From the NCBI GenBank assembly GCA_005881055.1, contig VBHW01000079.1, positions 1-6,818 of the forward strand: 6,818 nt of DNA, read 5' to 3'. Of this stretch, positions 1-5,300 are shown piece after piece. Position 1 is the stretch's first letter; each line of letters opens with the position of its first letter. Position numbers and translations under genes: made by a program. This stretch comes from Chloroflexota bacterium (GTDB lineage Bacteria > Chloroflexota > Limnocylindria > Limnocylindrales > CSP1-4). The notes beneath the pieces were generated by a model, which was not told where the DNA came from, made no database searches, and saw only the letters and a list, made by a program, of their open reading frames with translations.

Positions 1-2
1 CG

Positions 3-1348
3 CTCACCTGGGAGACGTGGATCGGCGAGCGCTGGGTGCCGTGCGACGTCGAGCGCGACGAGACGGCCGCGCTCAACTGGACCGGCGAGGTCGTCCTCCA
101 TGTCGATGCGGACCAGACCGAGGCGAAGTTCGGCGACAAGACCGCCAGCTGGGTCCGCTGCCGCGTCGTCCCGATCGCCGACGGGAGCACCTATTCGCGC
201 TCACCCAAGCTCAAGGGTGTGGTCGCCCGCGCGGTCGGCGGCACCGTCCCGGCGATGCACGCGCAGCTCGTCCGGACCGAGCTCCTCGGCCGTGCTCAGG
301 GCATCCCGGCCGAATCCTTCCACACGCGCTTCTCGCCCATCCTGCCGCGCGAGCCGGACGAGGTGCTCGAGGTGCGGGCGCCCGACGGCAGCTGGGAGGC
401 GTGGACCGAGGTCGACGGGCGTCCGATGAAGGCGATCCGCACTACACGCTCGATGCCGCGAGCGGGGAGATCCGCTTCGCGCCGCTCATCCGCCAGCCCG
501 ACGGCAGCGCCCGGCAGTTCGGCCGCCTGCCGACGCCGGGCTCGCTGCTGCGGATGCAGAAGTACCGGATCGGCGGCGGCCGGATCGGCAACGTCGGCGC
601 CGGGACGATCGTCGTGCTCCGCGAGACGGTGCCGTACGTCGACAACATCGTCAACCGTCACGCTGCCCGCGGCGGGGTCGACGCCGAGGACCTCGCGAAT
701 GCGCTCCAGCGCGGGCCGCGACTCCTCAAGGCACGCAACCGGGCCGTCACGGCGGAGGACTTCGAGTCGCTCGCGATCGAGTCGTCGCCGGAGGTCGCCC
801 GGGTCGCGTGCATCCAGCCCGGCGTTGACGGCGATCAGTCCCGGCCGCCGGCGGGAACCATCGCGGTGCTCGTCCTTCCTCGTGTGCCCGACCCGGTCCG
901 GGCCGTGCCGATCGACGAGATCCGGCCGAGCCAGTCCCTGCGCGAGCACGTGGCGCGCTACCTCGACGTCAGGCGCCTCCTCACGTCGCGCGTCGTCGTC
1001 TCGCCGCCAACGATCGTCGGGGTCAAGGTGTCGACCGAGCTCCGATCGGCGCCGGGGAGCGACCCCGACGCCGTCCGCGAGCGGGCCCTCGCCGCGTTGT
1101 TCCGGTACTGCTCGCCGTGGACGGGCGGCCCGTCCCGGGCCGGCTGGCCCTTCGGCCGGCCGATCCACGTCGGCGAGCTCTTCGCCGTGCTCGGCGCCGT
1201 CGAAGGCGTGGCCTACGTCGAGTCGGCGACGATCCAGCCCGCGAACCTCGAGCGGAACAGCGCATCGGCCGCCGTCGAGCGGATCGAGGTCCCGCCGACC
1301 GGCGTCGTCTGCTCGGCCGCACACGCGGTGACGGTCGCGCCGGCATGA
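3..1348 (+). CDS. Baseplate J / gp47-like assembly protein of a contractile injection system (5'-partial, frameshifted)
   Basis: This is the C-terminal part, about 448 residues, of a baseplate wedge protein of the phage P2 gpJ / T4 gp6 family, as found in extracellular contractile injection systems. It would form the baseplate ring that triggers sheath contraction. Codons run in the frame of position 3 up to about 417 and read LTWETWIGERWVPCDV, then GEVVLHV and EAWTEVDG. After that the family-like protein continues in the frame of position 419 (DPHYTLDAASGEIRF) to the TGA at 1346. One G missing from the GGG at 417-419 would restore DGASDEGDPHYTLD. Family hallmarks follow: NRHAARGGVDAEDLANAL, then RNRAVTAEDFESLA, a segment like LDVRRLLTSRVVVSPP, and WTGGPSRAGWPFGRP. 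Both frames stay open throughout, as is usual at this GC, so the shift is read from protein composition. The 5' end lies outside the window. The stop overlaps the start of the tail gene. The frameshift may be a sequencing error. Confidence 0.85.
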   Translation, partial: HLGDVDRRALGAVRRRARRDGRAQLDRRGRPPCRCGPDRGEVRRQDRQLGPLPRRPDRRREHLFALTQAQGCGRPRGRRHRPGDARAARPDRAPRPCSGHPGRILPHALLAHPAARAGRGARGAGARRQLGGVDRGRRASDEGDPHYTLDAASGEIRFAPLIRQPDGSARQFGRLPTPGSLLRMQKYRIGGGRIGNVGAGTIVVLRETVPYVDNIVNRHAARGGVDAEDLANALQRGPRLLKARNRAVTAEDFESLAIESSPEVARVACIQPGVDGDQSRPPAGTIAVLVLPRVPDPVRAVPIDEIRPSQSLREHVARYLDVRRLLTSRVVVSPPTIVGVKVSTELRSAPGSDPDAVRERALAALFRYCSPWTGGPSRAGWPFGRPIHVGELFAVLGAVEGVAYVESATIQPANLERNSASAAVERIEVPPTGVVCSAAHAVTVAPA

Positions 1349-1956
1349 CGTTCCTCGCGGTCGCCCCGCCCGACAAGTGGGATCCGCTCGCGGAGTCCCT
1401 CGCGTCGCCGATCCCGCTGTCGCCGATCACCGGCCGCCCGGAGCTCCTCGCGCCGCTCCTCGGTGAGCCGCTCTCGTCCGACCCGTTCCTGCGCCGGCTC
1501 CTGGGCATCTTCGAGCCATCGCTGTGGCCGGTCATCGAGACGCTCGACTCGTTCGCGGCGTACCTGGACCCCTACACCGCGTCCGAGGAGTTCATGCACT
1601 GGCTCGCCGCCTGGCTCGACATCGCCCTCGATGAGACGTGGCCCGCCGACCGGCAGCGCCGACTCGTCGCGTCGGCGGTCGTCATGTACCGCTGGCGGGG
1701 GACCCGGCGGGGGATGCTCGAGTACCTGACCGCCTATCTCGGCACGGTCCCGGAGGTCATCGACGAGGCCGAGCGGGTCGAGGTCACCGACGAGCCCCTC
1801 GTCGGCGGCGAACCCATCTCCCCGATGTTCCGCGTGATCGTCAACGGGCCCGCCCCCGAGGAGGAGCTGAGTCGGCTGCGTGCTATCGTGGAACTCGCGA
1901 AGCCGGCTCACGCGGGCTACCGCATCGAGGTGCGGACGAGGAGGGCCAGGTCCTGA
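1345..1956 (+). CDS. Phage tail protein, TIGR02242 / tail protein I-like, contractile injection system
   Basis: A 203-residue tail/baseplate protein of the TIGR02242 type (P2 gpI-like), which in injection-system clusters follows the baseplate J genes. The core spans residues 46-133: SDPFLRRLLGIFEPSLWPVI, then LDPYTASEEFMHWLAAWL, DETWPADRQRRLV, and the RWRGTRRGMLEYL motif that typifies the family. The C-terminal piece, residues 162-196, ends in VELAKPAHAGYRIEV, matching the family's usual KPAH-containing strand. The ATG at 1345 is chosen because it overlaps the upstream TGA as ATGA, which predicts translational coupling, and because the residues before it in this frame are arginine-rich and not family-like. 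The product is soluble, with no signal peptide or membrane segment. The stop TGA at 1954 overlaps the apparent start of the next gene by two bases (TG at 1954-1955). The family call is from motif recognition, not a profile search. Confidence 0.88.
   Translation: MTFLAVAPPDKWDPLAESLASPIPLSPITGRPELLAPLLGEPLSSDPFLRRLLGIFEPSLWPVIETLDSFAAYLDPYTASEEFMHWLAAWLDIALDETWPADRQRRLVASAVVMYRWRGTRRGMLEYLTAYLGTVPEVIDEAERVEVTDEPLVGGEPISPMFRVIVNGPAPEEELSRLRAIVELAKPAHAGYRIEVRTRRARS
1938..1945 (+). promoter_or_regulatory. Strong Shine-Dalgarno GAGGAGGG that sets a CTG start
   Basis: GAGGAGGG lies inside the last codons of the tail gene. The AGGAGG core ends 8 nt before a CTG at 1953-1955. No ATG, GTG or TTG in the same frame lies near it: the codons between are GAG GAG GGC CAG GTC. 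The next ATG is at 2028, beyond the first zinc ribbon. The site therefore argues for initiation at CTG. Confidence 0.6.
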
Positions 1957-4202
1957 CGACCCGTCAGTGCCCGGATTGCGGTCTCGAAAACGAAGCGTCC
2001 CGCCGGTTCTGTCGCTCGTGCGGGGCGATGCTCCCGGCGGCAGGGTCCACCCGATCCGATGCCGGGGCCGAGACCGAGCCGGTTGCGGCCGCCGAAGCGC
2101 CTGCCCAGGGCACCGCCTCGGCGCGAGGCGGGGGTGCCGCAGAAGGCACCAGCACGGATTCACCAGCGGCCGGAACCATGGCCTCCGACACATCGCCCGT
2201 GACGGGTGTTACGACGGCAGCAATGGAGGACGCGCCCGCTCCAGCGTCCGACGTGCCCGCTCCAGCCGCGCCCAAGCGGAAGCCGCCCAAGCGCAAGCCC
2301 CTCCTCGACGACGATCCCGAGGCGCTCCTCGCCGAGCCTCCGGCCGAGGAAGCCGCGACACCCGCGAGCGCGTCGCCGGATGCGCTCGCTGCGCCAACCG
2401 AACCGGCACTCCTCACCGAGACCGACGCGGTCGAGGTCGTCGCGGAAGCCGAGCCGCAGGTCGAAGCCCAGGCCGAAGCCCAGGCCGAGGTCACAGCCGA
2501 GTCGTCGCCTGAGGAGCCGCTCCAGGGCGGGGGGCCCGACGGCGAGGGAGCGGGCGAAGTGCCCGCTGATCTGCCCAAATCGAAGAAGGATGCGGTCGCG
2601 CTCTCGGCCGCCTCGTCCGCGATGTTCGCCGCCGCGGCGGCGTGGGGGGCGGCGGCCGACTCGGGCACGAAGCCCTCACCGGAGCTGCCTCCCGCGAAGG
2701 CGGGGCCGCCGACACCCGGAGCGTCCGGATCGTCGCCCGGGACCGCCGTTTCCGGGGAGCCGGCGAGCGAGCTGCCGGCATCGCGCCCCGCGACGTGGGA
2801 GACGCCGCCCGCCGGATCCTCCCCGGCACCCACGGCCTCGGAGCCCGCGCCGGCTCCGCCCCCGACCTCCAGCACGTGGCAGAGCTCGGCTGTCGCGTCG
2901 CAGGGGTCTCCCGCGGCGGCCCCCACGGAGGACGCCTCGGGGAGCGCATCCCGGAACGCCTCCGCCGGGTCGACGTCCGGGGCATGGGAGCCTGCTGGAA
3001 CCTCGGGTAGCCAGGCGGCTGCTGGATCGGCGGGCGGCGGCTCGTCGGGCAGCGGCTCGTCGGGTGGAGGCGGCGTTGGCTCGTCGTCGACTCCCGGGGG
3101 CGCATCCGCGAGCGCGTCCTCGGCGGCCGGACCATACGCGACCGAAGTGGCTCCCGCGCCGAAGCCGACGACCGCCGCGCAGGTCACACCCGCGCCGTGG
3201 CTGACCGAGGCGCAGACCTCGGCGCCGAGCGGGTCGGGGGCCAAGGGCTCGGCCGTCCAGCCGCCGCTCATCGTCCCGGCGACCCAGTCGCCGTGGGACG
3301 AGCCGGCCGCCGAGCCGGCGACCGTGGCCTGGGTCCCGCCGTCCACGGTCAAGGGCCCGACGGACACGCCATGGGACAGCCGGGAGCCGTACCGGTCGGA
3401 GATCGAGATCGTCAAGCCGCCCGACGAGCTTGCTCGCGAGGTCGCCCCGAGCGGGGTCATCTGCTCCGCATGCGGCACCGAGAACGAGTCGACCCGCCGC
3501 TTCTGCAAGTCGTGCGGCAATCCGCTGTTCGCGATGGACACCACGCCGCAGCAGGTCGAGGAGGAGCCGCAGAAGCGCTCATGGCGCTGGCTCCTCATCC
3601 TCATCCCGATCCTCGTCGGCGCCCTCGTCCTGGGCTTCATCGGCGCCGCGCTCCTTCGCGGCGGACTGCCGTTCGTCGGCGGGGCGAGCCCGACCCCGGG
3701 GGCGCCGCCGTCGGCCGGAACCGTGGCACCCTCGGGCCAGCCGAGCGTCCCGGTCACCGGGCAGGTCAAGCCGTCGGCCGCGTCCGCCTCCTCGCAGCTC
3801 GGCGACCGGTGGTCGGCCTCGAAGGCGATCGACGGCAGGTTCGACACGTCCTGGCAGGAGGGATCGAAGACCGAGGCCGGCCAGTGGATCCGGTTCGCGT
3901 TCAAGTCGCCGGTGACGATCACGAACATCACGATCTTCGCCGGCTCCCAGACGGCCGAGGCGAACTACTTCGGCAACCTCCGGCCGCGCCACATCACGAT
4001 CGCGGCGGACGGAGGGACCGGGCAGAAGTTCGAGCTCTCCGACACGTTCGGGCCGCAGGACATCGCCTACACCGGACCGGTCTCGAAGACGCTCCAGATC
4101 ACGATCAACGACACGTACCCCTCGAAGAAGACGAGCCTCGACGGCAGCCCCTTCGACGATTGCGCGATCAGCGAGGTGCGCTTCTTCGGGTCGACGCCCT
4201 AG
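1953..4202 (+). CDS. Zinc-ribbon, disordered, single-pass membrane protein with C-terminal discoidin/NADase-type glycan-binding domain, at end of injection-system operon
   Basis: A 749-residue protein starting at CTG 1953. Zinc ribbon 1 has C6, C9, C20, C23 (CPDCGLENEASRRFCRSCG). Residues 26-500 are Ala/Pro/Ser/Thr/Glu/Gly-rich and look disordered. They include a basic patch KRKPPKRK (108-115), an EAQAEAQAE run (171-179), an Ala-rich helix (214-235) and a Gly/Ser tract (about 360-380). Zinc ribbon 2 has C504, C507, C518, C521 with the same spacing. A transmembrane helix spans about 547-568 (LLILIPILVGALVLGFIGAA) after a Lys/Arg-rich flank, predicting zinc ribbons inside and the C-terminus outside. 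A Pro-rich spacer leads to a discoidin-like sandwich at about 605-749 (WSASKAIDGRFDTSW, then GQWIRFAF, ending in ISEVRFFG), resembling F5/8 type C and NADase-type glycan-binding domains. The gene directly follows the tail genes, so a role in membrane docking or triggering of the particle is inferred. The layout recalls my memory of Streptomyces CisA, which I could not verify. The exact start is uncertain; the domain calls are firmer. Confidence 0.85.
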   Translation: MTTRQCPDCGLENEASRRFCRSCGAMLPAAGSTRSDAGAETEPVAAAEAPAQGTASARGGGAAEGTSTDSPAAGTMASDTSPVTGVTTAAMEDAPAPASDVPAPAAPKRKPPKRKPLLDDDPEALLAEPPAEEAATPASASPDALAAPTEPALLTETDAVEVVAEAEPQVEAQAEAQAEVTAESSPEEPLQGGGPDGEGAGEVPADLPKSKKDAVALSAASSAMFAAAAAWGAAADSGTKPSPELPPAKAGPPTPGASGSSPGTAVSGEPASELPASRPATWETPPAGSSPAPTASEPAPAPPPTSSTWQSSAVASQGSPAAAPTEDASGSASRNASAGSTSGAWEPAGTSGSQAAAGSAGGGSSGSGSSGGGGVGSSSTPGGASASASSAAGPYATEVAPAPKPTTAAQVTPAPWLTEAQTSAPSGSGAKGSAVQPPLIVPATQSPWDEPAAEPATVAWVPPSTVKGPTDTPWDSREPYRSEIEIVKPPDELAREVAPSGVICSACGTENESTRRFCKSCGNPLFAMDTTPQQVEEEPQKRSWRWLLILIPILVGALVLGFIGAALLRGGLPFVGGASPTPGAPPSAGTVAPSGQPSVPVTGQVKPSAASASSQLGDRWSASKAIDGRFDTSWQEGSKTEAGQWIRFAFKSPVTITNITIFAGSQTAEANYFGNLRPRHITIAADGGTGQKFELSDTFGPQDIAYTGPVSKTLQITINDTYPSKKTSLDGSPFDDCAISEVRFFGSTP
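2463..2486 (+). repeat. Exact 12-bp tandem duplication in the linker region
   Basis: GAAGCCCAGGCC occurs twice head to tail (2463-2474 and 2475-2486), encoding EAQAEAQA in the disordered part of the zinc-ribbon membrane protein. It is in frame and consistent with linker expansion by slippage. Confidence 0.85.
3038..3064 (+). repeat. Gly/Ser-coding 15-bp period repeat
   Basis: CGGCTCGTCGGG occurs at 3038-3049 and again at 3053-3064 (period 15 bp), with a decayed third copy around 3077-3086. It encodes a flexible Gly/Ser tract in the same protein. A low-complexity linker, not a mobile element. Confidence 0.75.
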
Positions 4203-4747
4203 GTCTCGTCCGCGGGCACGCGGATCGTCCTGTCGGGGCCGGACACGACCAGCCGGCCCTTCGTCGGGCGCAGCGTGAGCGCCCGCACCCGAAGGCCCAT
4301 CGCGACCTGGAGGAGGCGCAGGAACTCGGCACGCGGGAAGCGGACCACGTGGGGCATCGGACGCTCCCGGTCGGCGATGCGGGCGAGTCCTTCCTCGAAC
4401 AGGGCGATCGCCTCGGGTGGCGCGTCATCGTCGAGCACGACGATCGCCTCGTCGTCGGAGCGCGCCATGTACCAGACGGCCGGGTTCGCCCGGCCGAGGA
4501 TGTCGAGCGCCCGGCCCGGCTCCGGCCAGCGCAGCGCCAGGGCGCCGAGCTCGATGGCGGCGGCGTGGTCGGCGCGCAGGACGTACGCGGGGTGTCGTCC
4601 CGGGCCGCGCTCGGCGATCCCTGCCTCGACGAGCCGGGCGAGCGCCACCTGGATTCGGGACGGGGACGCATCGCCGGCCGCTCCGGCGACCTCGGTGACG
4701 CGTGCTCCAGTGGACCGCTGGCCGAGGACGAGGATCGCCTCGAGCAT
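4199..4747 (-). CDS. Winged-helix regulator-like protein with possible degenerate nucleotidyltransferase C-terminal domain
   Basis: A 182-residue protein if started at ATG 4747. Residues 1-60 look like a winged helix-turn-helix of MarR/ArsR type: first helix LEAILVLGQ, then RVTEVAGAAGD, a recognition helix SPSRIQVALARLVEAGI, and a wing AERGPGRHPAYVLRA. Residues 80-150 (AVWYMARSDDEAIVVLDDD, then a helix, then HVVRFPRAEFLRLL) follow the strand-helix-strand order of small nucleotidyltransferases often fused to such domains, but the catalytic GSxxxG motif is absent. A CTG 7 codons upstream (4766-4768) has GAGGG 7 nt before it and would give MTTITPAMLEAIL, whereas the ATG has no Shine-Dalgarno; the real start may be 4768. 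The gene converges on the membrane-protein gene, sharing a CTAG at the stops, and diverges from the pilin gene. A DNA-binding role is likely; its targets are unknown. Confidence 0.7.
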   Translation of the reverse strand: MLEAILVLGQRSTGARVTEVAGAAGDASPSRIQVALARLVEAGIAERGPGRHPAYVLRADHAAAIELGALALRWPEPGRALDILGRANPAVWYMARSDDEAIVVLDDDAPPEAIALFEEGLARIADRERPMPHVVRFPRAEFLRLLQVAMGLRVRALTLRPTKGRLVVSGPDRTIRVPADET

Positions 4748-4798
4748 GGCCGGCGTGATGGTCGTCAGGCGTTTTCCCTCAAAGTACGCATGGGCGAG

Positions 4799-4822
4799 GG
4801 TACGGATGGGCTATCCCGTACC
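4799..4822. promoter_or_regulatory. Inverted repeat in divergent intergenic region, candidate operator
   Basis: The arms are GGTACGGAT (4799-4807) and ATCCCGTACC (4813-4822). They are complementary apart from one bulged C, with a 5-nt centre. The repeat lies in the leader of the winged-helix gene, 31 nt before its CTG start, and upstream of the pilin gene. A further palindrome GGTACC is at 4846-4851. A self-regulating operator is the simplest reading; an mRNA hairpin is the alternative. No convincing -35/-10 pair was found nearby. The rest of the intergenic region (to 5001) shows nothing else I can name. Confidence 0.45.
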
Positions 4823-5001
4823 ACTCCGTGGCCGTCGATACTGCCGGTACCAACGGGCCGAGCTGCCCACGAACCGGGGAATATCGTAGCGGCCTGACCG
4901 TCGGTAGAGTCATCATCACCGCCGGGGAAGTGGCTCCAGACCGGTCGTTGCCGAAGGATGGGCGTCACCCGGTCGGACCGCGACATCACGGAAGGGAAGT
5001 C

Positions 5002-5172
5002 ATGTCCATCCTCGCGAAGTTCGTCTCCACGTTCCGCCGCGACGATGAGGGCCAGGGCCTGGCGGAATACGCACTGATCCTCGCGCTCATCGCCATCGTC
5101 GCGATCATCGCCCTGATCTTCCTGGGCGGCCGGGTCAGCCAGATCCTCAGCGACGTCGGCAACTCGGTCTAG
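5002..5172 (+). CDS. Flp-family type IVb pilin
   Basis: A 56-residue prepilin of the Flp/Fap type, the structural subunit of Tad pili used for surface attachment. The basic leader MSILAKFVSTFRRDDEG ends in G17. Cleavage after G17 leaves QGLAEYALI, with Glu at +5 (E22) and Tyr at +6 (Y23), exactly the G/x4-E-Y pattern of Flp prepilins. Residues 24-43 are a hydrophobic helix (ALILALIAIVAIIALIFLGG), followed by a short polar tail RVSQILSDVGNSV. The length is typical. The ATG at 5002 is chosen because it gives a standard leader and has the purine-rich GGAAGGGAAG at 4990-4999 just upstream; an ATG at 4828 is in frame but would add an unrelated N-terminus. No prepilin peptidase, secretion ATPase or other Tad genes lie in the window, so the assembly machinery must be elsewhere. 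It is followed by strong hairpins, so it is probably monocistronic. Confidence 0.93.
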   Translation: MSILAKFVSTFRRDDEGQGLAEYALILALIAIVAIIALIFLGGRVSQILSDVGNSV

Positions 5173-5197
5173 GGTTCACCACTCGAGTTCCGGACTC

Positions 5198-5217
5198 CGG
5201 CCGCCGCGAGGCGGCCG
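5198..5217 (+). terminator. Hairpin with GNRA-type loop after the pilin gene
   Basis: An 8-bp perfect stem, CGGCCGCC (5198-5205) with GGCGGCCG (5210-5217), closed by a GCGA tetraloop. It lies 26 nt after the pilin stop and has no U-tract. It may add to termination or protect the 3' end of an abundant pilin mRNA. Confidence 0.5.
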
Positions 5218-5223
5218 ATCACC

Positions 5224-5253
5224 GAGGCCGGGCGCGGTCAGGCGCCCGGCCTC
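5224..5253. terminator. Strong hairpin between convergent genes, likely bidirectional terminator
   Basis: A perfect 12-bp GC-rich stem, GAGGCCGGGCGC (5224-5235) with GCGCCCGGCCTC (5242-5253), and a 6-nt loop. It sits between the pilin gene and the convergent minus-strand gene ending at 5301. A long U-tract is missing, as is common in very GC-rich genomes. A weaker 5-bp hairpin, GAGGG/CCCTC at 5266-5282, lies closer to the minus-strand stop. Confidence 0.65.
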
Positions 5254-5300
5254 CTGATTCCCGGCGAGGGGCAGTTACCCTCTGGCTGCTGGCACAGGGC

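Noticed and set aside
296..1324. 342-codon minus-strand open frame opposite the baseplate gene
   Set aside because: Its translation is Arg/Asp-rich and typical of antisense shadows; the plus strand carries clear baseplate motifs.
1117..1344. Upstream start for the tail protein
   Set aside because: The extra residues are Arg-rich shadow of the baseplate gene; ATG 1345 gives the family's normal N-terminus and a coupled overlap.
1964..3931. 655-codon open frame on the minus strand opposite the membrane-protein gene
   Set aside because: It is an antisense shadow of GC-rich low-complexity coding sequence. The Ala/Gly/Ser/Pro-rich translation has no domain, whereas the plus strand has zinc ribbons, a membrane helix and a discoidin fold.
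3197..4897. 566-codon plus-strand open frame running through two genes
   Set aside because: It is Arg/Gly/His-rich with no recognisable domain, overlaps well-supported genes in other frames and crosses into the minus-strand regulator.
4939..4974. GACCGG and CCGGTC as an inverted repeat or riboswitch stem before the pilin
   Set aside because: The 6-bp arms are each part of common GC-rich words, the spacer is long, and no c-di-GMP riboswitch core motif was found.
4765..4989. 74-codon minus-strand open frame in the divergent intergenic region
   Set aside because: No ribosome binding site, no family resemblance, and it overlaps the start region of the winged-helix gene.
4828..5001. N-terminal extension of the pilin from ATG 4828
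   Set aside because: It would put 58 unrelated residues before a normal short prepilin leader; ATG 5002 gives the standard length.
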